A stretch of 64,000 nucleotides of DNA, taken from the NCBI RefSeq assembly GCF_004295645.1, contig NZ_CP034752.1, forward strand, positions 2,046,001 through 2,110,000, written 5' to 3'. The notes under the pieces are model-generated. The model saw nothing but the letters and a program-made list of their open reading frames with translations, was not told the origin of the DNA and searched no databases. The stretch's first letter is position 1; each line of letters opens with the position of its first letter. This DNA is from Limnobaculum zhutongyuii (GTDB taxonomy: Bacteria > Pseudomonadota > Gammaproteobacteria > Enterobacterales > Enterobacteriaceae). A program made the position numbers and the translations under genes. Of this stretch, positions 27,477-36,625 are shown piece after piece.

Positions 27477-28182
27477 ACTAATCCATCCTACTCCATTAAA
27501 TACTAACAACATCCTTTAATGAATAAGCTATGTTATTCATTTTATTGGGACTTATATCTATTGACATTAAAAAAACACATTAAGTTTTCATCATCATTCA
27601 CAATGAAATGTATAAAATCATTCCCTTATGAAGTTAATCAGGTGAAGAACCCCAAAACAAAGAAAGCATTTCAAACCCATTAACTAATACCTAAAACACT
27701 CTTTAAGGAATTATTTATTACCGTAGAAAGGTAATGTTAATTGAATGAAACAACAAATCGTTATTATCAAACAAACCCACAACATTTGATAGATAAATAC
27801 TATCACATTGAATTATTCGATCGATATTATCGATCTAACTATTTTTTTTGATATAATTCCAGATGGAATTCATGTAAAAAAACAAAACAATCAATTGATT
27901 TATAATAATAAAAAATATTTAAACTATTAATTTTTCAAGAAACGATTTGAGGTAGTGACCTCTGATGAAATGATTGAAAAGAAATGGCTTACTGCTGAAA
28001 AATAGAGGGTGCAAAAATCAAACAACCCTTTAATAATGGATAATTAACCAAATAAAAAACTTATAAATAAAAAATAAAAAAAACTAATCAAGTAAAATTG
28101 TAATAAATTATTTACTGTGCCGTTTTATTTAAGTAAGCATAAAAATGAAATCACAAATTTATGCTTACTCACACGCTAATAA
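27477..28182. other. AT-rich upstream region of the autotransporter gene
   Basis: About 700 bp without a gene, very AT-rich. It contains a 17-bp palindrome, GATCGAT-att-ATCGATC, at 27819-27835 and a weaker TGATAG/CTATCA repeat just upstream, both candidate operators for the autotransporter. At its right end a perfect 12-bp inverted repeat (AGTAAGCATAAA at 28132-28143, TTTATGCTTACT at 28158-28169) lies 14 bp beyond the methyltransferase stop and may end that transcript. Confidence 0.5.
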
Positions 28183-29025
28183 CTACTTGCGACCAACATA
28201 GACGACCAGCTTATCGGTAAACATCTCCCCTACAGGCCATTGTTCAGGCATCAACTGACTGGTAGCCTTTAAACCACAGTGTTCGAACATAGACAGATAT
28301 TGAGATTCAGTATAAGCCTGCATCGTTGCACCATATTCCATAACATCCGCCAATTGTGCATCAATAATCAGATAACGCGTGGTCGCGGTAGCTTGCTGTT
28401 TGTCCCAATAATTTTCCTGCAATAACAAATGAGGATTGGTGGAGAAAAGCCCGGTTTCATGGCTCTGCCATGATGATAAACTTTCGCCCTGTCGACGAAC
28501 TTCATCGTAGGTATGAACTTCAATCACCAAAATACCATCGTGGCTCAATAACGATGAGGCGTTAGTCAAAATCTGTTCGGCATCAGAGGGAGTGAACACA
28601 TTAAACTCACCAAAAGTCAGCATAACCAGATCAAATTTTTGTTCTGACTGATAATCACGAATATCCGCTAACACATACTCAATATTCATTTGCTGCTTTT
28701 TGGCCTGCTCAGTAGCATAAGCTATCGATGCGGGAGAAAAATCGACGCCCACACAGTGATAACCTAACTTAGCTAACATCCCGGTGTACAGCCCGGGGCC
28801 ACAACCGAGATCCAATATTTTCGCCCGTTTGTCGGGTAATTGCTGTGAAATCCACTCAACCTGCTGTTGAATTACCACTAAACGACGGCTGGCCCAGTCA
28901 TGTTGTTGCGACAAATGATTTTCTAACATTCGTTGACTAAATGCCGGATCGTTCCAGGGAATTTTGTCGCCAGACCCCCAAGGCAAAGCAGGAACAGAAC
29001 GACAAGTGATATCCAATAAATTCAT
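28183..29025 (-). CDS. Class I SAM-dependent methyltransferase
   Basis: A 280-residue methyltransferase with the Rossmann motif ILDLGCGPGLYTGMLAKLGY, then VGVDFSPASIAYA (motif II acidic residue) and VLADIRDYQ (motif III). The N-terminal 50 residues, including PWGSGDKIPWNDPAFSQRML, resemble small-molecule methyltransferases of this class. The substrate is unknown. It begins 24 bp after the S58 peptidase gene on the same strand, so the two are probably co-transcribed, though no functional link is obvious. Confidence 0.85.
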   Translation of the reverse strand: MNLLDITCRSVPALPWGSGDKIPWNDPAFSQRMLENHLSQQHDWASRRLVVIQQQVEWISQQLPDKRAKILDLGCGPGLYTGMLAKLGYHCVGVDFSPASIAYATEQAKKQQMNIEYVLADIRDYQSEQKFDLVMLTFGEFNVFTPSDAEQILTNASSLLSHDGILVIEVHTYDEVRRQGESLSSWQSHETGLFSTNPHLLLQENYWDKQQATATTRYLIIDAQLADVMEYGATMQAYTESQYLSMFEHCGLKATSQLMPEQWPVGEMFTDKLVVYVGRK

Positions 29026-29049
29026 TAATTAACGCTTCCTTTATCTTTA

Positions 29050-30021
29050 TTATTCTTTATTTAAATCCCGCCATGCAGGAACCCCAAGCGCACCTTCAGC
29101 CGCTTTCACCCCGTTTACCACCGCTCGGGCGACCACCTCTGCGGCTAAAGTACCTAACAGATTGACTGAAACATCAACACCGCTGGTCGCCAGTGCAAAT
29201 AATGTATCCCCATCACTCATGGTATGAACAGGATAGATAGTCCGGGCCAGCCCGTCATGACTCATCTGGGCAATTTTGGTCATTTGGGTTTTATTCATAT
29301 TGGCATTACAGGCAACGATGCCAATAGTGGTGTTGGTCCCTACCGGACCCGGATCGGTCACATTCTGTAGCATTAAAGAAAGCATATCCTGAACTCGCCC
29401 CTGACCATCGTAGCTTCCCGCAAGAACCTGTTGAGTGTCAGGGTCCCGAATTTCACCAACGGCATTGACCACCACCATAGCGCCTACCACTAATCCATTT
29501 GAGAGGGTTATTGAAGCGCTGCCTAATCCCCCTTTCATTCGCCATCGCTCGCCAACCAGCTTCCCTACCGTTGCCCCGGTACCGGCGCCAATATTTCCAT
29601 CAGGGAATCTACTTTTACTGGCGCTTTGCGCCGCCAGGTAGCCCATATCCGCATCGGGTCGAACGTTTGCATCACCAAATGAGAGATCGAATATCACTGC
29701 CGCCGGCACAATGGGTACCACGCCAACACCAACATCGAAACCTATTTGTTGCTGTTCCAGATATTTCATCACGCCCGTTGCAGCATCCAGACCATAAGCG
29801 CTACCACCCGTGAGCAGTAAAGCATGTATCTTATCCACCGCATTAACTGCACTCAGTAGGTCCGTCTCGCGGGTACCGGGAGCAGACCCTCGCACATCGA
29901 CACCACATACTGAAGGATGCTCCGGTATGACTACACTACATCCCGTCATTGACGTCATATCATGCTGATGGCCTACTTTCACTCCGGGCACATCAATGAT
30001 GGAACCATTGGCATTAAACAT
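29050..30021 (-). CDS. P1 family (MEROPS S58) aminopeptidase/esterase, DmpA-like
   Basis: A 323-residue member of the DmpA/BapA family of self-processing N-terminal-nucleophile hydrolases, which act on D- or beta-aminoacyl peptides. Landmarks are IDVPGVKVGHQHD at the N-terminus, LLTGGSAYGLDAATGVMKYL, GAGTGATVGK and the processing site region PVGTNTTIGIVACNA, where cleavage before Thr would free the nucleophile. The start at 30021 (MFNANGSIIDVPG) is chosen because the ~50 residues upstream to 30174 are not conserved and would overlap the divergent gene's promoter. It is divergent from the Agp-like phosphatase gene. Confidence 0.87.
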   Translation of the reverse strand: MFNANGSIIDVPGVKVGHQHDMTSMTGCSVVIPEHPSVCGVDVRGSAPGTRETDLLSAVNAVDKIHALLLTGGSAYGLDAATGVMKYLEQQQIGFDVGVGVVPIVPAAVIFDLSFGDANVRPDADMGYLAAQSASKSRFPDGNIGAGTGATVGKLVGERWRMKGGLGSASITLSNGLVVGAMVVVNAVGEIRDPDTQQVLAGSYDGQGRVQDMLSLMLQNVTDPGPVGTNTTIGIVACNANMNKTQMTKIAQMSHDGLARTIYPVHTMSDGDTLFALATSGVDVSVNLLGTLAAEVVARAVVNGVKAAEGALGVPAWRDLNKE

Positions 30022-30234
30022 AGATTTCTCTTTGCAGACGATAACATTATTAATGCATCCGAAGAGGCCATCTGGCCTGCTCAAATGAGGAATACAGAGT
30101 TGGACTGTTAAATTGCAACACATTTTCTGTTCGGATGAAATAATTTCAACTTCTTTGTGATCAATAACCAACACATTATTGGTTTTTCACAGGTAAACTA
30201 TCGCTCCCTTTCATATCAATATATGGATATTGTC

Positions 30235-31524
30235 ATGATAAAAAAATTCAACTACCGAACGTTGCTATGTGGTCTGCTGATATCTCTTCCTTGTTTGCCT
30301 GCTGTATCAGCTACGCCTGAAGGATATCAACTGGAACAGGTCGTTTTATTCAGCCGTCATGGCCTGCGCGCCCCTTTAGCTAACTCCGGCAGTGTGCTTG
30401 CAATATCAACACCAAAAAGCTGGCCTGAATGGGAGACTAAAGGCGGTCATCTCACTTCTAAGGGGGGTATTCTGGAAAGCTATTTTGGTGAATATGTGAA
30501 CTCCTGGTTAACGCAGGAAAAACTGTTTAATAAGGACACCTGTCCTCTGGCAAAAGATACCTTTATCTATGCTAACAGCCTGCAAAGAACGCTGGCGACC
30601 GCTCAATATTTTACTCTGGGGGCATTTCCCGGATGTGATGTGAAGATTTTCCATCAGGCTGAGCTGGGAGTGATGGATCCAAACTTTAACCCCATTATTC
30701 ACGATGGCTCTGATGCATTTAAACAGTCTGCACTTGCGGCAATGAATACAGAAGCCAGCGCTGATGGATTAACGGGTTTAAATCGGGAATTAAAGCCGTC
30801 TTATGACTTACTGAGTAAAATTACCGATTATAAAAATGGTAGTGTCTGCCTGACCGATAAGCGCTGTGACTTAAACAGTGAACCGGCCGAATTTACCGTA
30901 GAGAAAGATAAAGAACCTGGCGTGAGTGGTCCTCTGCGCATTGGCACCTCCATTTCTGATGCGTTCATTCTGCAATATTATGAGGGTTTCCCGGCACAGG
31001 ACATTGCCTGGGGTGCCATACAGTCAGACAGTGAATGGAAAATGCTGGCTAACATTAAAGACCGCTATGGTGAAGTACTGTTCGGCTCACCGTTAGTGGC
31101 CAAAGATGTTTCTGCACCGCTGATTAAATATATTAATGCTATCTTTACTCAAGATGTGATGCGCCAGCCGGCAAAATTTAACCTCTTGGTTGGTCATGAC
31201 TCTAATGTCTTCTCTTTACTTTCAGTATTAAAGATTAAGCCATATCAACTACCCGGCCAATTCGAGAAAACACCTATTGGTGGAAAAATTGTTTTTGAAC
31301 GCTGGAAAGATAAGGCTACAGATAAAAATTTAATGAAGATTGAATATATTTATCAAACCAGAGAACAAATTCGTCGCGGCGATAAATTAACCTTAAATCA
31401 TCCCCCTAAGCGAGTAGTATTGGAGATGGCTGATTGCCCTGTCGACACCAATGGTTTCTGCTCTTTTGAAGACTTTTCTAAAGTACTCAATGCATTGCAG
31501 GACGCCGCACCAAAAACCGAATAG
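30235..31524 (+). CDS. agp: Periplasmic histidine acid phosphatase, Agp (glucose-1-phosphatase)-like
   Basis: A branch 2 histidine phosphatase that hydrolyses glucose 1-phosphate and possibly phytate in the periplasm. The start at 30235 gives MIKKFNYRTLLCGLLISLP and a signal peptide cut after AVSA. The catalytic motif is VVLFSRHGLRAPLANSGSVL (phospho-His) and the proton donor is in LLVGHDSNVFSLL. SLQRTLATAQYF and PGVSGPLRIG are shared with E. coli Agp. E. coli Agp reads RHNLRAP, whereas this protein has the RHGxRxP of phytases, so specificity may be intermediate. It is monocistronic, with the S58 peptidase gene divergent. Confidence 0.88.
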   Translation: MIKKFNYRTLLCGLLISLPCLPAVSATPEGYQLEQVVLFSRHGLRAPLANSGSVLAISTPKSWPEWETKGGHLTSKGGILESYFGEYVNSWLTQEKLFNKDTCPLAKDTFIYANSLQRTLATAQYFTLGAFPGCDVKIFHQAELGVMDPNFNPIIHDGSDAFKQSALAAMNTEASADGLTGLNRELKPSYDLLSKITDYKNGSVCLTDKRCDLNSEPAEFTVEKDKEPGVSGPLRIGTSISDAFILQYYEGFPAQDIAWGAIQSDSEWKMLANIKDRYGEVLFGSPLVAKDVSAPLIKYINAIFTQDVMRQPAKFNLLVGHDSNVFSLLSVLKIKPYQLPGQFEKTPIGGKIVFERWKDKATDKNLMKIEYIYQTREQIRRGDKLTLNHPPKRVVLEMADCPVDTNGFCSFEDFSKVLNALQDAAPKTE

Positions 31525-31716
31525 CGCTCATTCATTATCCGGCAATCACTTCGTGATTCACGTGTTGATTGCTATTCAGCAATCAACATTTTAATCTGTT
31601 CAGATATTTTTTATATTTTTGTGATAACCACTAAATTATTTACTGGTCAGCTAATAAACCACTTACCAAATATAATTTATACTCATCTCATAATATCTTA
31701 CTGACAGTAACTCACT

Positions 31717-32184
31717 ATGCTGAAAAACATGATAGGCGCTTTGGTTGTTATGCTTGGTATTTCCTTCTCTCCTGTCATTAATGCACAGGAAGTGCCTGCT
31801 ACAGAGAGCCACTACCAGTTTGATCAACATTCAGATTTCACCATTTTCTGGCATGACTTACAGCTTGCTGTAAGTACTCAGGATAAAGAGGCCGTCGCTA
31901 AAATGATGAACTTTCCATTTAGCGATTACGAGCACTCTCCAATGATTTTTCAAAATGAAGCGGAATTTCTTTCTCAATATGATGAACTCTTCGATGTTGA
32001 AATGGTGAAGTTGATTAAAACCAATCAATATCGTCAGGGAGATGCAGACCAAAGTCAGGTTCTTGATGCCGTAAGCCCCGAAGGTTATATCATTGAGCAT
32101 GAGAACAGTGACAATGGTTACAATCTGGTGATTGAACCGGTAGATGGTGTTTACAAACTGGTACGTATCGCTTTCTATTCATAA
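31717..32184 (+). CDS. Small secreted protein of unknown function
   Basis: A 155-residue protein with a clear signal peptide (MLKNMIGALVVMLGISFSPV, cut near INAQE), so it is likely periplasmic. The mature part is acidic. Its segment FTIFWHDLQLAVSTQDKEAV, then MMNFPFSDYEHSP, recalls small NTF2-like or DUF4348-type periplasmic proteins, but I do not recognise a defined family. It stands alone. An inverted repeat, AAGGGAG/CTCCCTT, at 32205-32230 may terminate it. Confidence 0.75.
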   Translation: MLKNMIGALVVMLGISFSPVINAQEVPATESHYQFDQHSDFTIFWHDLQLAVSTQDKEAVAKMMNFPFSDYEHSPMIFQNEAEFLSQYDELFDVEMVKLIKTNQYRQGDADQSQVLDAVSPEGYIIEHENSDNGYNLVIEPVDGVYKLVRIAFYS

Positions 32185-32326
32185 CGCTTGATATCAAAAT
32201 AACTAAGGGAGATAGCCACTATGCTCCCTTTAGTGCTTTCCACTTGTTGGTTTTCTACATTAACTTGCATAACCATTAAACTCAGTCTTAACTCATTAAT
32301 GTACTCACTCAACATGGGAAAACATC

Positions 32327-32428
32327 ATGAGCCACGATCAGAAGAAAAAACCACTAAAAACGCCGGAAGAAAAACGTCGCGAAAAGCATGAAAAAAAACA
32401 TCCTCATGAAGAGGATAAGAAAAAGTAG
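32327..32428 (+). CDS. Small lysine-rich protein (33 residues)
   Basis: A short frame with a GGGA ribosome site 9 bases upstream: it starts MSHDQKKKPLKTPEEKRREK and ends with HPHEEDKKK. About one third of the residues are Lys, with alternating charged clusters and no hydrophobic core, so it would be an unstructured, highly charged peptide. It lies 94 bp upstream of yggL, which encodes a ribosome-associated protein, and could be co-transcribed with it. The coding assignment rests on its start context and strongly biased composition only. Confidence 0.5.
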   Translation: MSHDQKKKPLKTPEEKRREKHEKKHPHEEDKKK

Positions 32429-32522
32429 CTTTAGTTTGATATATTCGGCCTCATTCTCTGACTGACTGGACGCTATCACCACATCCGAGTAAGATTCCTT
32501 TTTTCTTTCAGAGGATGAACCC

Positions 32523-32849
32523 ATGGCTCAACAGCGCAGTCGTCGTTTACGTAAAAAATTACATCTGGATGAGTTTCAGGAAATTGGTTTTACCGTTAAC
32601 TGGAATTTCGCTCAGGGTACCGATCTCGATACCATTGACGCTTTTATTAATCGCATGATTAAAGAAGTCATTGAGCCTAATGGTCTTGGTTTTGGTGGCA
32701 GCGGTTATTTAGACTGGGAAGGTATTATCTGCCTGCAGAAAGTCGGAAGCTGCACCGAAGAGCACCGTACCCTGATTGCTAACTGGTTAACACAAAACGG
32801 CATGGAAAATGTCGAAACCAGTGAGCTGTACGATATCTGGTGGGAATAA
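32523..32849 (+). CDS. yggL: YggL family (DUF469) ribosome-associated protein
   Basis: The 108-residue protein matches YggL in full length: MAQQRSRRLRKKLHLDEFQE, FTVNWNF, LGFGGSGYLDWEGIICLQK and the C-terminal ELYDIWWE. YggL is reported to bind the 50S subunit. In E. coli yggL lies beside trmB and mutY; here it stands alone after a small lysine-rich frame and ends at a strong terminator. Confidence 0.93.
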   Translation: MAQQRSRRLRKKLHLDEFQEIGFTVNWNFAQGTDLDTIDAFINRMIKEVIEPNGLGFGGSGYLDWEGIICLQKVGSCTEEHRTLIANWLTQNGMENVETSELYDIWWE

Positions 32850-33173
32850 CTGTCCACCATTTATCTTAAGGCAACACCGTCTGGCGGTTAATGTAGTCGC
32901 CAGACTTTTTTATTTTCGTTGTTTTATTTTGCTCCCTGATCGTTGAATTTTATTCATTTATTTCCTCTTTCCTGAATCGTTTCGTGCAAATGCCATTATT
33001 ATGATAAATATCAATTTTTATCGTGGCTAATTCCTTCATTTCGCCGAGCCAGTCACAATTTTAATATCGCTTTTCTCTATGATGAGTTTGTCTGTATCTG
33101 AACCAGACTGGCGATACAAAACAAAAATGATTAACCGACAAGAGCTATAAGCACCTGTGCAAGGATGGTTATA
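32850..33173. other. Intergenic region upstream of yidE
   Basis: Holds the yggL terminator and then about 260 bp of AT-rich DNA that should contain the yidE promoter. A weak inverted repeat, ATGATAAA/TTTATCGT, lies near 33000-33022. No gene is seen. Confidence 0.5.
32879..32911 (+). terminator. Intrinsic terminator of yggL
   Basis: An 8-bp stem, GTCTGGCG/CGCCAGAC, with an 11-nt loop is followed by six T. Confidence 0.93.
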
Positions 33174-34826
33174 ATGAGTGATATTGCCCTGACAGTCAGC
33201 CTGTTAGCGCTGGTTGCCGTACTCGGCTTATGGATTGGCAACTGGAAAATCCGCGGCGTTGGGTTAGGCATTGGTGGTGTGCTATTTGGCGGCATCATTG
33301 TGGGTCACTTCGCCCATACTTACCATATTGAACTTGACGAAAACATGCTGCATTTCGTGCAGGAATTCGGCCTGATTCTGTTTGTTTATACGATTGGTAT
33401 TCAGGTTGGCCCTGGTTTCTTCTCCTCATTACGCCGCTCCGGATTACGTTTAAATGGCTTTGCTTTCTTACTGGTGATCCTCAGCTGTTTTGTAACCGCC
33501 GGATTACATAAACTGTTCGATATTCCTTTACCGATTATCTTAGGTATCTTCTCTGGTGCGGTCACCAATACCCCTTCTCTCGGTGCCGGACAGCAGGTAT
33601 TAACCGATCTTCATGCCAATGGCGTATTGGTTAATCAAATGGGTATGGCCTATGCAATGGCCTATCCTTTTGGGATTTGCGGCATTTTGCTGGTGATGTG
33701 GATTATTCGGTTAGCCTTCAAAATTAGTGTCGATCAGTCAGCAAAAGAGTTCGATAACCAGACAGGGGCTTCTGCGGATAATCTGCAAACCATTAACGTA
33801 GAAGTCTGCAACACCAATCTGAACGGTTTGCAGCTGCAAGATATCCCGATTATTAACGGCGACACTATTATTTGTTCCCGATTGAAACGAGACAATGTAC
33901 TGATGGTGCCTTCAGCATCTACCCAAATACAGCTCGGGGATTTACTGCATCTGGTTGGTGACAGGCAATTGCTTAATCAGGCCAAACTGCTGATTGGTAA
34001 TGAGGTGGATGTTGCTCTCTCTACCCGAACCAGCGATCTGAAAATGGCGCGGGTGGTAGTAACCAGCGAAAAAGTCATGGGTAAGAGGATTGGCGATTTA
34101 AATCTGCATCGTTATGACGTAGTGATTACCCGTCTTAACCGTGCAGGTGTCGAACTAATGGCGGGACGTAGCCTCTCATTGCATTTTGGCGATATTCTTA
34201 ATCTGGTCGGCAAACCCTCATCCATTGATATTGTGGCTGATATCGTTGGTAATGCGCAGCAGCGCCTGCAACAGGTACAGATGTTGCCGGTATTCATCGG
34301 TATTGGCCTTGGCGTCTTGCTGGGTTCTATTCCGCTGTTTATTCCCGGTTTTCCTGCTGCTTTACGTCTTGGGCTGGCCGGTGGGCCGCTGGTTATTGCG
34401 TTGATTCTTGGTCGAATCGGTACTCTGGGGAAAATGCACTGGTTTATGCCCCCTAGTGCTAACCTGGCCTTACGTGAACTGGGAATTGTATTATTCTTAT
34501 CCGTGGTTGGATTTAAATCCGGCGCCAGTTTTATTAATACTCTGCTCAATGGCGACGGCATTGTCTGGATGGGATATGGCGCACTGATCACCATTATTCC
34601 TTTGTTGATTGTAGGCCTGCTGGCCTACACTGTTGCAAAAATGAATTATCTGGTTATTTGCGGATTGCTGGCCGGTTCTATGACCGATCCGCCGGCACTG
34701 GCTTTTGCCAACGGCATGCATCCTACCAGCGGCGCTGCTGCTCTTGCTTATGCGACGGTATACCCGTTAGCCATGTTTCTAAGAATTATGTCACCACAGA
34801 TTCTGGCACTGATGTTCTGGATTTAA
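33174..34826 (+). CDS. yidE: AspT/YidE-family putative transporter with two RCK_C domains
   Basis: An inner-membrane protein of 550 residues (E. coli YidE is 553) with two five-helix membrane blocks flanking a cytoplasmic pair of TrkA-C/RCK_C domains (about residues 190-370, including LHLVGDRQLLNQAKLLIG). Duplicated transporter motifs are SGAVTNTPSLGAGQQVL in the first half and AGSMTDPPALAFANG in the second. The start at 33174 follows an AAGGA site; the ATG at 33165 is too close to it. Relatives exchange aspartate for alanine (AspT); the YidE substrate is unknown. Confidence 0.95.
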   Translation: MSDIALTVSLLALVAVLGLWIGNWKIRGVGLGIGGVLFGGIIVGHFAHTYHIELDENMLHFVQEFGLILFVYTIGIQVGPGFFSSLRRSGLRLNGFAFLLVILSCFVTAGLHKLFDIPLPIILGIFSGAVTNTPSLGAGQQVLTDLHANGVLVNQMGMAYAMAYPFGICGILLVMWIIRLAFKISVDQSAKEFDNQTGASADNLQTINVEVCNTNLNGLQLQDIPIINGDTIICSRLKRDNVLMVPSASTQIQLGDLLHLVGDRQLLNQAKLLIGNEVDVALSTRTSDLKMARVVVTSEKVMGKRIGDLNLHRYDVVITRLNRAGVELMAGRSLSLHFGDILNLVGKPSSIDIVADIVGNAQQRLQQVQMLPVFIGIGLGVLLGSIPLFIPGFPAALRLGLAGGPLVIALILGRIGTLGKMHWFMPPSANLALRELGIVLFLSVVGFKSGASFINTLLNGDGIVWMGYGALITIIPLLIVGLLAYTVAKMNYLVICGLLAGSMTDPPALAFANGMHPTSGAAALAYATVYPLAMFLRIMSPQILALMFWI

Positions 34827-34856
34827 ACAGAGCGCTCTGAAAATTAGTGATAAACT

Positions 34857-34887
34857 AAAAGGGCATCCTGTAATGGGATGCCCTTTT
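34857..34887. terminator. Bidirectional intrinsic terminator
   Basis: The stem AAAAGGGCATCC/GGATGCCCTTTT with a 7-nt loop lies between the convergent yidE and GNAT genes. Confidence 0.92.
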
Positions 34888-34915
34888 CACATCAAACTAA
34901 CGAATTGCTTTGTGT

Positions 34916-35401
34916 TTAACTCAGCGTCTTCTGCCAGAAAACGGCTTTTCCCATTTGCGGATCCAGCTCATAACCTGAAAAACCGAATTTACTGTAACTG
35001 CCTTTAGCGACATCATTACCCTCAAGCACTTCCAGCGTCATCTTGCAGCAACCTTTCTCCCGGGCAACTTGTTCCACTTTTGCCATCATTTTCTGGCTTA
35101 GCCCCAATCCTCTAAATGATGGACTAACCACCACATCATGGATATTCACCAGAGGTTTGGCTGCAAACGTTGAAAAACCGAGAAAACAGTTAATCAAGCC
35201 CGCAGGTTTATTGTCGACATAGGCCAACACGGTAAAAGCATGAGGTAACCTGGCTAACTCTCCCAACAGGCTTGCTTTTACCGATGGTGCTAACGCTTCC
35301 CCACCGCCCATTGGGTCTTGAGCATACCCATCCAGTAACATCAACAAATCATTTCCCTGAGCGGGATTCTGGTAGTCAGCAATAACAATATCAACATTCA
35401 T
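34916..35401 (-). CDS. GNAT-family N-acetyltransferase
   Basis: About 161 residues from the ATG at 35401 (MNVDIVIADYQ); starts at 35425 or 35428 would add eight or nine residues and cannot be excluded. The acetyl-CoA loop is VVSPSFRGLGLSQKMMAKVE (the R/Q-x-x-G-x-G/A motif as RGLGLS), preceded by NIHDVVV and followed by MTLEVLEGNDVAKGSYSKFG, typical GNAT elements. The acceptor is unknown. It follows the 5'-nucleotidase gene by 33 bp on the same strand, suggesting co-transcription. Confidence 0.82.
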   Translation of the reverse strand: MNVDIVIADYQNPAQGNDLLMLLDGYAQDPMGGGEALAPSVKASLLGELARLPHAFTVLAYVDNKPAGLINCFLGFSTFAAKPLVNIHDVVVSPSFRGLGLSQKMMAKVEQVAREKGCCKMTLEVLEGNDVAKGSYSKFGFSGYELDPQMGKAVFWQKTLS

Positions 35402-35434
35402 CACTAAAAGCGGGTCCGATATCATCAAACAATC

Positions 35435-36625
35435 TTATTCTGCATCAGCAGGTTTCTTGCGAATAAACTTGTTGAGTAAATTACTTAAATCTTCTGGCGG
35501 AGCAGGACTCAGGCATTCATCTAAAGAAACGCCCAGCTCTTTACCCTCTTTTTTCTTTTCTTCCGTCGTCAGCTTTTCATCGTCTTCGTCTTCATCATCT
35601 TCATCGTTTTCCACGACTACCGAAGGTTTCTTCTCGGTTGCTTCTTTCACTTCTGCTTTTGATGTTTCAGACTTTTTTACCTCTTCCGACGCCTCCGTCT
35701 CTTTTTCTTCTACCACTGATGTCTCAACTTGATTGCTATACATGACTTTAGCGTAAGGCATATCCAATTCAGAGGCATCTTGCTGAGAATCCTGACTATC
35801 AAAGAAAATATGTGGTTTGAACGCTTTAAGGAAGCGAGACTTCTGTAAGCCACCCAAGAAGAAAATATCATTAATATAGATACCCCAATGTTTCAGTGTA
35901 TCAATCATGGTCATTTCAGCCGGATCGCTGGAGCTGTTTTGAGAGGTAATCAATGCAACCCGTAACGGTGAGTGATCCAGACTTTCAGAGATGCGTTCTT
36001 GCACTTTCGATAATTTGATCAGCAAGTTGGCATGCGGGCCTGGATTAATTGATGTTTCGGACTTACCGTCAGTGATCGCATTAAAAATCCCTGCGTCACC
36101 ATCAAATGCAAATCTGAGCTGAGGCAATGCAGTTTGTGCAATGGTCTTTTTCGGTGCATATACCAAAGCAGTAGCGCACTGATTGTTCTCCATTACCCGC
36201 TTAGCTTCTTGCGTGTCTGTTGTCAGGAACAGGTCAATATAGTATGCATCAAGATAATCGCTAATTGATTCACCAGAAGTAAAAGCCGAACGGGAAATAT
36301 TTAATCCACGTTTCTTAATCTCTTTTAATACACGGTAGCCTACTTCTGGGGCATTACGAGAGACCACAACAATTTCAACTACCGGACCTTCATCATTGGC
36401 TTTTTTATGTTCATTCAAGGCCAGTATAGATTTTACCAGCGGCATACCTGCGCCATCATCTAACGGCTTATCTTCATTTCCACGCAGATAGAGACGAAAC
36501 TCTTTCATGGCTGAATCAGGATCTTGCTGTAATTTTTCCTGATACATGTCGTTGTCGGCTGATAAATCAAATAGCGCTGTAGCTGAGATACCTATCACCA
36601 ATGTTTTAGATAGATCGATTGCCAT
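35435..36625 (-). CDS. Cytosolic 5'-nucleotidase family protein (cN-I type) with acidic C-terminal insert
   Basis: A 396-residue protein whose first ~300 residues match the 5'-nucleotidase family related to animal cN-I, with TLVIGISATALFDLSADN, VSRNAPEVGYRVLKEIKKRG, RFAFDGDAGIF and DIFFLGGLQKSRFLKAFKPH. Such enzymes dephosphorylate nucleoside monophosphates. After about residue 300 comes a long low-complexity stretch of Glu, Lys, Ser and a DEDDEDEDDE run, then a short conserved-looking tail, LSNLLNKFIRKK. The acidic tract is unusual for the family and is probably a flexible linker. Confidence 0.82.
   Translation of the reverse strand: MAIDLSKTLVIGISATALFDLSADNDMYQEKLQQDPDSAMKEFRLYLRGNEDKPLDDGAGMPLVKSILALNEHKKANDEGPVVEIVVVSRNAPEVGYRVLKEIKKRGLNISRSAFTSGESISDYLDAYYIDLFLTTDTQEAKRVMENNQCATALVYAPKKTIAQTALPQLRFAFDGDAGIFNAITDGKSETSINPGPHANLLIKLSKVQERISESLDHSPLRVALITSQNSSSDPAEMTMIDTLKHWGIYINDIFFLGGLQKSRFLKAFKPHIFFDSQDSQQDASELDMPYAKVMYSNQVETSVVEEKETEASEEVKKSETSKAEVKEATEKKPSVVVENDEDDEDEDDEKLTTEEKKKEGKELGVSLDECLSPAPPEDLSNLLNKFIRKKPADAE

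Noticed and set aside
34112..34594. A 160-codon frame antisense to yidE
   Set aside because: It mirrors a well-supported transporter gene and has shadow-frame composition (Pro, Arg, Ser, Ile-rich).
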